Of a stretch of 64,000 bases of DNA, positions 1 to 12,202 are shown in pieces. Origin of the DNA: Ulota crispa. Lineage: Eukaryota; Streptophyta; Bryopsida; Orthotrichales; Orthotrichaceae. Position numbers and translations under genes: made by a program. A model generated the notes under the pieces. It saw only the letters and a list, made by a program, of their open reading frames with translations, was not told where the DNA came from and searched no databases. The stretch is from positions 10,928,727-10,992,726 of the forward strand of contig OY987245.1 of the NCBI GenBank assembly GCA_963920765.1. The letters are read 5' to 3'. The number at the start of each line of letters is the position of its first letter. Position 1 is the first letter of the stretch.

Positions 1-899
1 CAACTATGAATGTTTGAGGTTCTTCACTGCAAGAAATCTTACAAGCCATAACACACTTGTAGGTTTTGGCAAGCAATTTTAGGTGAGGAACATTGCACAA
101 AAGAATTACTTCCTTGAAGCCAAGTGAACATGTTGTTTCATCACTTGATAAGTAGTAGGTCTTCCTTAAAAAAAACTTGTATGACTTACAATTTTTTAAT
201 CCAAATTTTGAAACTCGCTCTTAGCAAGTTTCAAGTTTAAGAAAAACATATATTTTTAAAGATGAATTTGCAAGAGAAAAAGAAAATTTCTTGCCCAATC
301 TCACTTTATTCTTTTGAGAAAACCAAACTAATTGCGCACCTAGTTAGGTCCAAAAAAGTGCAAGTATAGACTCTCTTACGTGAAAATAATAATAATAATA
401 ATCCTTGCAACCAATTTGAGAAAAATATATATTTTTCTTACAAAAAGGCCGAAAATTTGATTTTAACTGAGAAATGTAATAAGTTTTGCAACCCCTATTC
501 CCCTATTATTATTCATTTGACCTTGTAATGTTGCAAAAGCCAAAAGTAACTCGTGAAATGTTGATATTCAAGCATGAGCAAAGACCAATATCAACTTTGC
601 GTTTGCTTTTTTGAGAAACAACTCCATCCATGGTACACCTAAATCGTAGCGTCAGTTCTCAAATTTGTATTTGAAGTTTCATGATTAAGTCCAGAATATT
701 CAACCAACAATTAACATTTTTAAGTATTGTGCTTTTTCTTTTTTTCTTTTCCTTAAAGAGAAATTTTAGCTTTTAAACAGGTGGTTTTGAATTATAAATT
801 AACTTACAAAATGAAGCTTATCAAGGATGGTTTCTATATTCTTTAAAATCTTGAATTATTTGGATTGTATAATTTGAAGTAGGAAGAGTAGAGGCACTC

Positions 900-1344
900 C
901 ATTAGCAAAGTTTTGAGCCCTCCAAGAGCTCCCCAAGGTTTGATAAACCAAGTTATTAATTGGCTAGTGTATGTGAGTATAAGAAAAGGGCACTCATACC
1001 CATTGCTACCTTGTATGAAGGACCTAAGCCACATGCACAACCCAAAACAATAAAAAAGGGCATTGCACTCATAAACATGTAAGTGTACTCACTACTCACT
1101 ACCCAAGTACTTCACTCATCTATTCAAGTAGAGTAAAGTATAATTTATGGTCCTATTGTACATTTGTACCCATAGTTTTTGTTCAATAGGGATAACATAA
1201 TAGTATAATTTTCATGATTGCATTGCACTCAAAGGTGGGTGGAAATAGGGGATTTGTGATTTGTTTGTTGTAAGAAGTACATGCCTTGGGACCCATTTTG
1301 GTGTTTTGGAGGGGACTCTTGGAGGGCTCAAAACTTTACTAATG
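900..1344. repeat. Inverted-repeat element, about 445 bp
   Basis: The left end at 900-935 contains AAAGTTTTGAGCCCTCCAAG and its near-perfect reverse complement lies at 1310-1344. The inner sequence is non-coding. The structure fits a short non-autonomous transposon. No clear target duplication was found, so the superfamily is left open. Confidence 0.5.
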
Positions 1345-1471
1345 TTCTAATCATAATATACATCTATAATGCGTAGTGGCAAGATTGATTCTAAAAAGCA
1401 AAGGATTTCAAAACTTGGCAATATAGATATATGCTCCATCCTTACAAGAGTAACAATTTTACCTTTGCACA

Positions 1472-1623
1472 CACTAGAAGAAAAATGTGTTCTAAACAAC
1501 TAGTTCACAACAATTGCAAATATTCATGACTACAATTGAGTCATCTAATAGTCATTGTACAGTCATAGTGAACATTTGCAATTGTTGTGGACTTGTTGTT
1601 TAGGACAACATTTTCTTCTAATG
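1472..1623. mobile_element. CACTA-like MITE with foldback interior
   Basis: The left end reads CACTAGAAGAAAA and the right end TTTTCTTCTAATG, its near-complement. The arms fold further inward around a CACAACAATTGCAAAT motif. The same terminus occurs on the element at 43152-43345. CACTA transposons of plants are known for ends of the type CACTACAAGAAAA. No 3-base target duplication is clear. Confidence 0.55.
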
Positions 1624-3960
1624 ATATTGTTGGCATGTATTTTGTGATTTAGAGTATTCACCACCAATTTATAAGGGTGGAATTAAATGTCAAAGATATA
1701 GGTATGATGGTAAAAGCATATGGTGTAAACTTTAAATTAATGATGCCTATATTTTCAAAGTGCCACATGGCATATTGCTTACAACTATGAATGGCTTTAT
1801 ACAATACATGGCACCTTGAATTTTTAAATGTTTTGTCACTTAAATGTCCAAAAATGTTAATTACTCACTTAGGATACACCTCAATGCTTGACTTATTGAA
1901 CATGTTTGAATTGTATGAAAGATTTGTTAAGTATATTATAAGTTCATTTATTTTTAAGCAAAGAAAATCCATTGAGTTTTGTCTTGATTAATATTATTTT
2001 GTCACTTTCATTAGTATGACAAAAAGTGTGAAAGTTTTAACAAACTTGACAAGATTTTATTGAAAGCATTAGTTTGATAAGCACAAGATTCTTGGATATA
2101 ATTTATTGAGTTCTGTTTATGGGTGGGGTGAAATTTCACAAAATCAAAATCACCGACTATGACACATGAATTGTAAAATAACCAATTTAAGAAAAGTTAT
2201 CAAAGTTTGTTACATCTTAAGATAGTTTAATTTAATTTTTGAAATCAAATACTTTTATTACAACATTTAAATATCTTTTGAGCTCACTTTGACATATTAA
2301 TGATTTAGAAAATTTAAAGTTGTATTTTTATTGTAAGTGGTTATAATTACTATGTTCATATTTGGATGTACAAGTTTTTCTCATTCTTATAAAAATGCAA
2401 TTAATGCAATTTATAATCGAAGATGAACGTAAGTTTATATACAAAACAAAAAGAAAATCCATTTATTGACGTATTTCTTCTCAAGATGCTAGTAGCAATG
2501 AAGAATATTTAAAACAATCAATATAAACAAGACAAGTGTAGAAACCTACAATTATCACTTAGTCAGTTCACTATTAGTACACTTCATTTAGCATCATGAT
2601 CATAACTGAATAGCATGTGCATGGTTTTTGCATGAAAAGATAATACATGTATGTTTTGAAAAATCTTTGAAATCTATTTAATTGTAAATTATTTCAAAAA
2701 ATCTAACTCTGAGTAACTTTAGTACTATATACATTGCAACAATTTTTTTCAAGCCATTGTTGGGCTACAACATAACTAAATAACCACAATAAACAAAAAG
2801 AGTTTGGAAATCATTCAGAAACATCATAGTTATCTCCACTAGTTTACAATTAACTGATTATTTAATTTTCCTAAAAATCACAAAAATTCTGACTAGCTTG
2901 AACTTGCAACTTTCCTATTTAAGAAAATCATATGTCATTTGAAAAATGTAAAAAACATATCAAAATTTCCTTACCTAAAAAAAAGAAAAAATGTCTTCCC
3001 CATCAATAAGTGCTTCACTTTTATTTTTTTGTGCTTTATACCAATTTCAAACAATTAGAACTAATTTCATAGGATTACAAAAATCACAAATCAAAGTGGA
3101 TTGAAAAGCAACTTCCACTTTCTTTTCAATTAAAATTTATCTAACAAAATTTAAGTCAACAATCTTTGCTAAAAGACAAACCGGGCCATAAAAATACTCA
3201 TTTTAGTTTGACAATCTAATTAATAAAAAAGAGGAAAACGGCTTTTGCAATATTGAACTTCCAACCCTTAAATGCTTGGGCGGTCAATGTGACAAGCTCG
3301 GGTACAATTCTCTCTATAGTAGCAACAAGTGTCCATCCTATCAAATTGTTTCTTGAAATTGCAAAAGTTAACAATGCATGGTGCCCTCATAGAAAATTGC
3401 AAAAAGGACAACTTGGAACCTAACACCATGTCTTTGAATCTTCTCACAATTTGGATTACCTAAAAATATGAGTATATCTAATGAAATAATTCTTTACATT
3501 GCATGATGGATCATGAGTTTACAACCACTTCTGAAAAAAAGCAAATGAAAAACAACTTTTTCTTGTAGTACATAATCTTTTTCGGAGCTGGAGGACAAAA
3601 AACGACCTCCTTGGGCTAAACCAGTGTAGCACATCCTTGCTCAACATTGAAAAACTTTGAAAAAGTAAGGTTCCGCATTTAAAAAAGTACCTAAGTATTC
3701 TTGGACAGACTTGAGGTTTCATTTTTCCTCATAAGACGTATACATTTTAAAAATAAAACACTTCATCCAAAACCAACTGGCGTCTATCTTTTTAAAATTT
3801 TTTTTACTAATCCTACTCCTAGGGGGTACGGTAAGTGATGGGATTGTGCAGATCTGCTTATGAAAATCATACATAATAAATACTAGGAATTTTAAAATGT
3901 ACTCCCTTCCCTTATAAGGGGGATAAAAATATGTCCCAAAACCGGGGAACAACCTAGGGG

Positions 3961-4480
3961 GGCAGTTAGAAAACGGAGAAGAGGGGTCCCTTCAACAGGC
4001 CCCAAGATAGGGCGTCCGGCTGCCACATCACGGACGTGACGAGGGGGACGGGTCCACCTCCTCCGGGATGCCAACCCGGGGTGGCCACGTCAGCCAGCGT
4101 TGATTTTAATTCATATCCAGATGTGCCGGCGAACGTCGTAGATCCTCCCTTTTCTCGTAGATCCTCGCGCCCTTCATAGATCCCAGTGCAGTTCATAGAT
4201 TTACAATCTTCGCAACTCGACAGAAGGCAGCACCAGAATCCACCTCGGGCGTAGATTTTGATCTTCGCAACCCGACAGGAGGGAGGGCGGCACCAGAATC
4301 TACGCCTGCCAGGGCTCCAGGGGCAAGTGCTGCCATAGAAAACTTTGCTGGAGTTCTGTGGCGAACGAGACGCACTCCGAGCGAGCGAGCGAGCAGGCCA
4401 TAGCCGGAGCCCCCCGGGTCCTGGTTTCCCGAAGGACGGAGGCGGGCGCTGGCAGGCGCAACTCAATCTTAACAAATATA
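3961..4480 (+). promoter_or_regulatory. GC-rich upstream region of the WD40 gene
   Basis: Base composition changes abruptly from AT-rich to GC-rich at about 3955 and back at about 4470. The block holds imperfect direct repeats (4206-4258 against 4261-4310, each starting with ATCTTCGCAAC) and repeats of CGTAGATCC. It ends at ATAC|GTAAGT (4480), a good splice donor, so a 5' untranslated exon with an intron running towards the acceptor at 5864 is plausible. Promoter role is inferred from position and composition. Antisense open frames here are low-complexity and not supported. Confidence 0.4.
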
Positions 4481-4489
4481 CGTAAGTAA

Positions 4490-4570
4490 TCATTGAAAAT
4501 TTCAGCATTTTCGAGCATTTTCGAGCATTTTCGAGCATTTTCCAGTATTTTCCAGGATTTTCAAGGATTT
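4490..4570. repeat. Short tandem repeat of a CATTTTCGAG-type word
   Basis: Repeats of CATTTTCGAG and its drift forms (TATTTTCCAG, GATTTTCAAG) run through this stretch and recur at 4731-4800 between the two larger repeat units. It lies in the presumed leader intron of the WD40 gene. Confidence 0.7.
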
Positions 4571-4954
4571 TTAGGCAATTTTTGGCGGCTTTTTTGGTGT
4601 TTAATTCCGTGGAAGAGTGGCCGTTACGGATCGCCTTGTCTTTCCGAGGGTTTGTGAGTGAAATTCGGGGAGGTTTATGATGGAGACGGATGCTTAGGGT
4701 TAGGGACTGGCCTTTGCATTCGAGCGGTGCGTTTTCCAGTATTTTCTAGGATTTTCAAGGATTTTCCAGTATTTTCAAGGATTTTATAGGATTTTCAGGC
4801 AATTTTTAGGCAATTTTTTGGTGTTTAATTCCGTGGAAGCGTGGCCGTTACGGATCGCCTTGTCTTTCCGAGGGTTTGTGAGTGAAATTCGGGAAGGTTT
4901 ATGATGGAGATGGATGCTTAGGGTTAGGGACTCGCTTCGCATTCGAGCGGTGCG
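4571..4954. repeat. Two-unit direct repeat in the WD40 leader
   Basis: A block of about 150 bases (4571-4731) beginning TTAGGCAATTTTT and containing GTGTTTAATTCCGTGG and CTTGTCTTTCCGAGGG is repeated at 4807-4954 with few changes. The words between the units are the same TTTTCCAG/TTTTCAAG repeats as at 4490-4570, which suggests local slippage or unequal exchange. Confidence 0.85.
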
Positions 4955-5880
4955 TGTTTTGGAAGTGGTTTTGATGATATTTGTAGCTCTACTAGCAAAG
5001 AGCGGTGGAGGCGTAATTTTAGTAGCTGAGGCTGACGGAAGGGCGCTGTTGGCGCGTGAGGTGTAGTTGATTGTTGTTGTAGCTCTGATGTTTTTCCTCA
5101 CTTTCGATGAAGTCTGATTGATTTGTCGTTTTTTCTTTATATTTTATTTGACCTAATTTGTTTGTATTTTCAGACCCGGTGTATCATGTGTGATGTGCCG
5201 TGATTGGATAATTTAGGTTGAGTTTCATATTTATTTTGCAGTGGAGATTTTGTGACGAAGTCAGTGCACTTTTGTTTTATAGTTATAATTTTATGATGAT
5301 TAGAAGAAATGGCTCGTTTCGATCGTGCGTAATTGATCTTTGGCATGCGTATTGAGTGTGAGAATTTCAGTTCGATGAGGAGTGTTTTTTATTTTCTGTG
5401 CGCATCCTGAGTTACGCGCTTGGAAGTTCTTCTGTGCCAACCGTTTTCGAAGCCAAGGCTTATGCACTTGAATTTGGACCTCTGGATTACGGAATTTTTT
5501 TAGTTGTTGGCTTTTAGTCATTCCATGACGATTTCATCGAGTAGCAGAATCTCTGCATGCTATTTTCTTAGTCTTGGGAGCAATGAGTTTAGAAGCTCTC
5601 TGGAGTCAGTTTGAGTGCCGTTACTAGAAAATAAATATTTTATTGTCCTCCTCAATCATGTCTTCCTCACTTTCTTGCCGCTTTGTTTATATTTCTTGGT
5701 GGCTCTATCAGAATTTCAATGCGACATGAAGATGCACGTTTAAAGAGTTTACTTGGATGCAAAGAAGTTGCTCATTTTTTGAGTTGCTGCATATGCTTCT
5801 TGCCTCTGCTATTAGATATGCAAATTGTAGTAACTAACTTAAGCGCATCTCTTCCTGCTTGCAGTACATTAGTGGCCAGA

Positions 5881-8666
5881 ATGGCGCAGCTGCAAGATGA
5901 CGGGCAGTACGTGGGTGACGAGTACATGGTGGTGGACTTTGAGGATGATGCGGACGAGCAGCTGCAGGAAGCCAGGGATAGAAACTCGCTCGACTCAGAT
6001 TCAGATGATGAAATTGATGTGGTGAGTGGGCGTTACTTAGGGTTATCCTGATTCCCGGAACGTTTGTTTGGTTGCGTGTGAAGTGGTTTGCGTTAAATGT
6101 TTCTTTGATGCACCTGCAGATGAGTAAAGTATCTGATACTACTGCTGCGCAAGCCAGACGGGGAAAGGATATTCAAGGCATTCCATGGGACAGGCTGCAA
6201 TTTACAAGGGAGAAATACCGAGAAACGCGGCTACAGCAGTATAAGAATTACGTGAATTTGCATCAGCCGCATGATGAACTAGAGAAGGTGACTGATGATG
6301 TTTTCTTGCTGTTTTAATATCACGGTCATAATATGCACACTTACACTATTTTAAAGTTTTTAGCATTTTGGAGCTATATCAAGCTTCATTTGCGTTTGGA
6401 TTCGTGAAACTGACAATATATTTGGTTGAACATGAGAAGCTGTAATTTACATTGTCCGTTATCCATTATTCGTGTGTTGTCAACACACTTACTATTTTCA
6501 CATGCGCAGGAGTGCAAAATGGTACAGAAGGACAAAGAATTTTATCATTTCCGACACAACACTAGATCAGTTAAATCTACTATCGTCCATTTTCAGGTCA
6601 GCTACTTCCTGACTAGTACTGTCTTAATCTTTGCCTAGTGTTGCTTTCGTGCGAACGATTTTTAGGCATGATTTATAGGTGATCTAGGTTACACTTTGTT
6701 ACTGAGCGCTTAATATTAGACAGTTTCTATGCTGAGACCAAAAATATTCTCTTTCTCTTACTGGCTTGTGGTTTGTGGCTGAATGATGATCAGCTGCGAA
6801 ATCTAGTGTGGGCGACTTCCAAGCACGATGTGTACCTTATGCACAGCTATTCAGTGATGCACTGGTCGCCCTTGACTAGGAAAGGAACGGAAGTGCTCAA
6901 TGTTGCAGGCCCTGTTGTTCCAGCTTTGGAGGTAACTTGTCAGTTACTCCCTGAATTTGTAATTTTATATTCCATCCCATCAGCATTTTGAACCATTTTT
7001 TGAGTAATTGCGTCAGAATTTGTGGGGAGAGGTTTTGGTTTTGGAAGGTTTTACCCCTCTGCTTTTTGATTCAGCACGATATTAGTCGTAGTCATTGTTG
7101 CGGTTCTTGTCGGACACTAGTAGCAGTCAGCAGTTAATATTAGGAGATGAGAAGAGGTCAGTAAGTAGCGATGGAATTTGGTTCTTTTTGTCTTCGATTG
7201 AAAAAGCGCGGTATTGAAAAAAAATCTATTCATTAGCCCTACTATATATCTGCTCATCTTTATAAGCTATTATATTATGCGTAGGGTCAGAGAACCCCGT
7301 GGCCCTATCAACATGGGTTGGGACGTGTTCAGATCAGCACTATGTGTGTCAAACGCAACCTCCTTGTAGCAGGTGGATTTCAAGGCGAGATGGTTTGTAA
7401 GGTAAGCTGAGCTACCCTATCTGACGTGTGCTTAGATAATCTGCTGCACATATTTGGGCGTTGGCAATGCTTGTTGCTGGTATAATTTGTATTTGACAAC
7501 GAAAAATATGCGCTAATCATGTTCTGTCCTTTCTGAACAGAACCTAGATCGTCCTGGAGTGTCGTATTGTGCCAAGATTACCCATGATGACAATGCAATC
7601 ACCAATGCTATTGACATTTACGATAATTGCAGGTACCTTCAAGTGAAAAAGATCTCTTCACTGTCATTTTTTGGCTTTTGTGTAATACCATTATCATGAT
7701 TTCTGATTTTGAAGATGTGGTTGTTTGCTTTTGATGAGTGTGTTTGGTAAGCTCTGGTTTGTTTGGGAGCGTTTTGCAGTGGAGCAGTGCGATTGATGAG
7801 TTCCAATAATGACTCAGTTGTCCGCGTCTTTGATTGCAACAACTTCTCTGTATTGAGCCGATTCTATTTCCCTTGGGCTGTAAATGTAAGATTTCTTGTC
7901 CATGTTCGTCCTTATTTTTCTTTGTTTGTACATCCTGTCTGCTGGTTTTGCTCTGGAGTCGTATGCATTCAGTGGGCCTTCGCAAAATTCATATCTATGT
8001 TTGCATCGTAAATACCTCTAACTCTTCGTTGTTGTGGGTACAGCATACCTCTGTGAGTCCTGACAGCAAAACCGTGATAGTCGTGGGAGATAATGCCGAT
8101 GGAATTTTGGCTGATAGCCAAAGCGGCAAGGTGAAGTCCTCGTTATCAAACATTTGCTTTTGTTTGTTTGGTATGACTAAGGCATTAGTATAAATTTTTG
8201 GTAATGCACGTTTGGTCATCATTTAACACCATGTTACTCGCAACGACAACAGGTCATAGCAACTTTGAGAGGCCATCTGGACTACTCCTTTGCATCAGCT
8301 TGGCACCCAGATGGACGTGTCTTTGCGACTGGAAACCAAGACACAACCTGCCGCCTATGGGATAATCGCTATTTGGGATCCTCTTTGGCGGTTCTGAAAG
8401 GTCGCATTGGTGCGATACGCTCAATCAGATTCACAGCGGACGGGCGTTTCATGGTTATGGCAGAGCCTGCAGATTTTGTGCACGTATTTGATACTAAGCA
8501 GGACTACTCGCATTGCCAGGAGATCGATCTCTTTGGAGAAGTGGCAGGAGTCTCTTTCAGCCCTGATTCAGAGTCCCTTTTTGTTGGAGTGGCAGATCGA
8601 ACATATGGGAGCCTGCTTGAGTTCAACCGAGGTCACGCTAACGCTTATCTGGATTGCCTCATTTAG
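5881..8666 (+). CDS. Plant WD40-repeat protein, 449 aa, 9 coding exons
   Basis: Coding exons are 5881-6021, 6120-6287, 6510-6596, 6794-6931, 7285-7401, 7541-7632, 7780-7885, 8044-8130 and 8253-8666; all have GT..AG borders and joins keep frame. The product resembles the plant family annotated as 'WD repeat-containing protein C2A9.03-like', whose role is unknown. The N-terminus (residues 18-46) is very acidic. Conserved blocks include LVWATSKHDVYLM, VKRNLLVAGGFQGEMVCK and, in the last exon (from residue 313), a textbook repeat from GH (319-320) to RLWD (346-349), followed by two more repeats. The repeats probably form a propeller used for protein binding. The start was chosen as the first ATG after a leader acceptor at 5864; it gives normal family length. 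The last exon and 3' flank are duplicated at 20621. Confidence 0.93.
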
Positions 8667-9577
8667 ACATTGGCTGCAAGCTCTTATGGCGAGGCAAATA
8701 TTTTGTCAGCGTGAATTGGTTGCGAGGTATCGTGATCTATCAGTATTTATATTTCCGAGGAGCGTATGTGCGAATGGTGGGATATTATACGCGTATTATC
8801 AGCAAAACGGAGCTTTTGGATTACACGCTTAGTCGTGGATTCTTTTATCTGTGGGTGTGAGACATGGGACGCTGCTGCTAATGCCTACAGTTACAGGGTT
8901 GCAAATGGCAACTAGAAAAAGCTGCGCCCCCATTGTTTAAACAGAGGTCGTTTCTGTGAATAGATGGCAAAAATGATAAAAGGGCATGTATATTGACAGT
9001 GATCCTGAGTGGGAGGCTTTTATGGCGTCCGATGTTTAGCAGAGCCCGTGATTCGGAAAGGTAAAGAGAAGAAGACATGGTTTGACACTAGCCTTGCCAG
9101 TGCTCATCGCCAACTCTTAGAAAATAGAGAAATGGAAAGGAGTGGTTTCCTTTCAGAGGTGTGTAATTGTGTCCAGTTAAAAGACACCTGGCCTTTCAGG
9201 CCACAAAAGGTTAGCTTTTGTCAGTGAATCATCGACTGTTCGTCAAGAACTCATGGCTTTGAGTGATGATGATGCTTTAGCTGATTCCTTTGGAAGTACC
9301 CTTTTTGTAAATAACTGAGCGTAACCTACACTGTTCAGGTTGTTTTGGTGCTGGAGTGTACATTTTTTCTCGACTGGAACAGTTGGTGACAACACAATCT
9401 GCTGAGGAACTACCGGACTCACACAGTTATGTTTAGTTTGTCTAAGATTTGATTTCATAGGATGTGCTGATGTTTTTGTAAATTGTGTGTTTTGTCCAGT
9501 AGCAATGCTTTGTGTTCTAAGGTATGAGTGCTCACCATTGGCCCTGTCTTTAATTCTGACAACATAATCATGAATGG
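8667..9577 (+). other. 3' flank of the WD40 gene
   Basis: No coding potential is seen. The first 510 bases are repeated without visible change at 21035-21545, and from 9181 on the second copy differs at roughly one base in ten. The 3' untranslated region and poly(A) site of the WD40 gene must lie here, but no single signal is decisive. Confidence 0.5.
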
Positions 9578-9579
9578 TA

Positions 9580-10160
9580 CTCCCTCTGTCCCAATATAAA
9601 GCTCCAAATTAGGCATAGTTCTTGTCCCACTAAAGAGCTCCTTTTGCTAATTTCAATTGCTGAGAAAGCCTTTGTCATGTCCAATGATCTCATGGGGGCA
9701 ATGATCTCATGGGGGCAAGTCTCCTAACAAGTTTGGCCTTGCCCACATGAGGTACCATTGTTGCTACTAATCTTCAAATCATCAATAATGAGGAGCTAGC
9801 AACATGTACAAATATGGTACTTTTTTTTTCATGGAATTTGGGTGCCCAAATGGTAACATCAAAGTTAGAGTTTTGCACACATTTGATAGATGGCATATTG
9901 ATTCTAGAATGCATGTGTCATTAGTACAAAGACTAAAATAATGAGGAGTTGACATCATTCACAAACTATGCACAAATATGGTACTTTTTTCATGAGATTT
10001 GAGTATCTAAATGGCAACATAAAAACTAGAGATTTTGCAAACATTTGATAAATGATATATTGATTCTAGAATACATTTATCACTAGCATAATGACTAAAA
10101 ACAAATAGAGTTAATCCCCATGGAAAAGTTTTTTGGAGCTTTATAATGGGACAGAGGGAG
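9580..10160. mobile_element. Stowaway-like (Tc1/mariner) MITE, 581 bp, TA target
   Basis: The ends read CTCCCTCTGTCCCA at the left and its complement TGGGACAGAGGGAG at the right; the inverted repeat extends about 29 bases. The element is flanked by TA at 9578-9579 and 10161-10162. The paralogous sequence near 22020 reads through ATGGTAGTTCCC with a single TA, so the uninterrupted target site is visible. The ends match the well-known plant Stowaway terminus. Inside, a block of about 160 bases is repeated (9786-9945 and 9948-10115). No transposase is encoded. Confidence 0.93.
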
Positions 10161-10529
10161 TAGTTCCCATTTGCCTCGCTGTTGTGGATTGTTGAAAACA
10201 ACACATGTCACACTTACCAAATTTGAGTGATCATGTAATGGTTTTCATCCTAATTGACAATATTGAAAGAACTTACTTGCTTTTAGTGAATCAAATTGAA
10301 GTACGTACTGTGAAGCAGTCTTGATTTTCATGGCCCCAAAATAGGAAAATGCAAAACAAACACTTATTCCCTACAAACTTGTTTATCGTTTTCAGCATTT
10401 TCCAATCGAATTCCATCCCAGCATGGAAAATTCACCCCCGAAGTCCCTGATTTTTTAAGCAATGTTCTTGCAGTACAAGGGTATCAGCAAGCTCCATGTT
10501 TTTTGCAACTACTGAGGTGGACCTCATGG

Positions 10530-10628
10530 CCATCACATGGTCATCACATGGCCATCACATGGTCATCACATGGCCATCACATGGTCATCACATGGCCATC
10601 ACATGGTCATCACATGGCCATCATGTGG
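10530..10628 (+). repeat. Minisatellite, 11-bp unit, 8 perfect copies plus one variant
   Basis: The unit is YCATCACATGG, with C and T alternating at the first base; the last unit is changed to CCATCATGTGG. The paralogous locus at 27200-27232 has only two perfect units plus the same variant end unit. The array therefore differs in length between the two segmental copies. Confidence 0.95.
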
Positions 10629-11296
10629 AACTCACCAACAATTTTCAATGCCTTCTTTTCAAGAGCTCAGCTTTAACAGTGCACTTTTTTCTGGCAAAAA
10701 GAAGTCAGTTTTGCCAATTTTGACAAATTTAGATTAATGTGGGTTAATCACTCCATTTATTATCCAATGAAATGTGGATAGTAAAAAGATGGCAATTTGA
10801 AAATAAATGCTTTGAGCCTTACCATAGAATCCCTATATCTTTTTCTATGCATTGAGCTCCCTAAAATGTTTAAAATGTCTATCCTCGTACTTGATGTGAA
10901 ATCTTTATTATTGAGTGTCGAGTGTGTTATAAAGCATCAAGTGTATGTTTGTCATGGGAAATTTGAAATTCTTTATTAAAGAAGAGGGAGGAAGAGGGGA
11001 AGGGAAGGAAAGGGAGGGTGAAAAGTCACCGATATTTTGAGGATGGGAGGGCAAGGAAAATGTAATGGGAAAGAGGGTAAAGTCATTAGAAATTTGAGGG
11101 GGGAGGGAGATGAAAAGGGAGGGAAAAAGAGTATGAAAGTGAATCACCAAAAAGTTACCAAAAATTAAGAGAGAGATGACACAAAGCTCATGTAATACAT
11201 ACTTATATGCTTATAACATGTGGCACATTGTATTTCCATAAGCAAATTGTAGGATCTCACTAGCTTTAGTACAAATAAATCTTAAGGCATCATATT
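10629..11296. other. Spacer shared with the second segmental copy
   Basis: No gene is seen. The stretch aligns with 27233-28195, apart from an insertion there at 27354-27655. A purine-rich block of GGGAGG-type words at 10980-11130 is present in both copies (27890-28055), which explains the long antisense proline/serine-rich open frame as a composition effect. Confidence 0.6.
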
Positions 11297-11612
11297 GAAA
11301 TTTCATGGATACCCCTTAAGTTTGCAATATTTCCATAAATACCCTTGCTTTTTTATAAATTACACAAATAACCTTGGACCATAATTTTTAGGCATTTATT
11401 TGTTGTGATTATACTTCCTTCATGACCAATGTTGAAGAAGGGAATGCAATGAAACAAAAAAGAAGCAACGTGCACATAAAAAAAGAAGGGACTTGGCATG
11501 CACAACAAAACAAACACCTGGAAATTTTGGTCCAAGGGTGTTTGTGTGATTTCTATAAAAGCAAGGATATCTATGTAAATATTTCAAACTTCGAGGGTAT
11601 CCATGAAATTAT
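11297..11612. mobile_element. MITE with AATTTCATGGATA ends
   Basis: The left end contains AATTTCATGGATACC and the right end its complement; a second inner inverted motif is TTGGACCA/TTGGTCCAA. A homologous element of similar size lies at 60528-60837. It is absent from the second segmental copy, where the shared sequence stops at about 28195. Superfamily not assigned. Confidence 0.7.
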
Positions 11613-11650
11613 CACTTGATTTAAACTTAAAATATATATATATTGAAAAA

Positions 11651-12089
11651 GGAAATTGATATGTGCACACTTAGGGTTTGATATGTGCACACTTAGGGTT
11701 TGATATATGCACACCAAGGGGGGTAAATTTCAGATATTTACCATCAACAAGTTGAATTTGGAAAATTTCAACTCACATTTGGATTTAGAGACCTTGATTT
11801 AGTCTATAACCATGAAGGAGGTTACAATTGAACAACTCCTACTGGAAAAGCTTAGCTAGGGAGCAAATTATTATTTTTACCCTTGTCTATAAAGCTAAAA
11901 AGCTAAGCTTTTTGACTAGGTGTTGTTTGATTGTAACCTCTTCCATAGTTCTAGACTAAATCAAGGCCTCTAAATCCAAATGTGAATTCAAATTTTTTCA
12001 AATTCAACTTATTAATGGTAAATATCTAAAATTTACCACCCTGATGTCCATATAACAAACCCCAAGTGTGTCTACAATATATGAATTCC
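11651..12089. mobile_element. Foldback element, family FB copy 1
   Basis: The two halves are near inverted copies: GGTAAATATCTAAAATTTACC-type words lie on both sides, and the ends carry GTGCACACTTAGGG and its complement. The family has further copies at 23403-23805 and 29788-30188, with ends that differ but centres that match (GAGGTTACAATTGAACAA and complement). The first end word is itself tandemly repeated here at 11661-11710. No coding capacity. Confidence 0.8.
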
Positions 12090-12202
12090 TTGGTTTAAAC
12101 CAAATACAAAAAGGTAGGCATTTTGAAAGCCATGATATGAGTTTGTTGTTTGGACATAGCAAAACTTTAGGGGTGAAGTAGTATTCATTAATTAAAAATT
12201 AA

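Larger units (their letters stand above)
1..3960. other. AT-rich intergenic region, no gene seen
   Basis: All frames are broken by stops every few tens of codons and no splice-joinable coding blocks are visible. The stretch holds two inverted-repeat elements, at 900-1344 and 1472-1623, and short homopolymer and AAT runs. The part from about 3260 to 3510 resembles the TTAA-type element near 12203-12511: both carry a related CCCTTAAA-type end and a shared block containing the words TTACCTAAAAA and ATGATGGATCA. No RNA gene was recognised. Confidence 0.6.

Noticed and set aside
3892-4538. Antisense frames of up to 190 codons upstream of the WD40 gene
   Set aside because: High GC removes stops by chance; there is no recognisable domain and no splice structure on that strand.
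8407-8832. A 141-codon frame overlapping the last WD40 exon, repeated at 20775-21200
   Set aside because: It is a shadow of the real WD40 frame; its presence twice only reflects the segmental duplication.
10530-10628. CRISPR-like array
   Set aside because: The repeat has no spacers and the genome is a plant nuclear one; it is a simple minisatellite.
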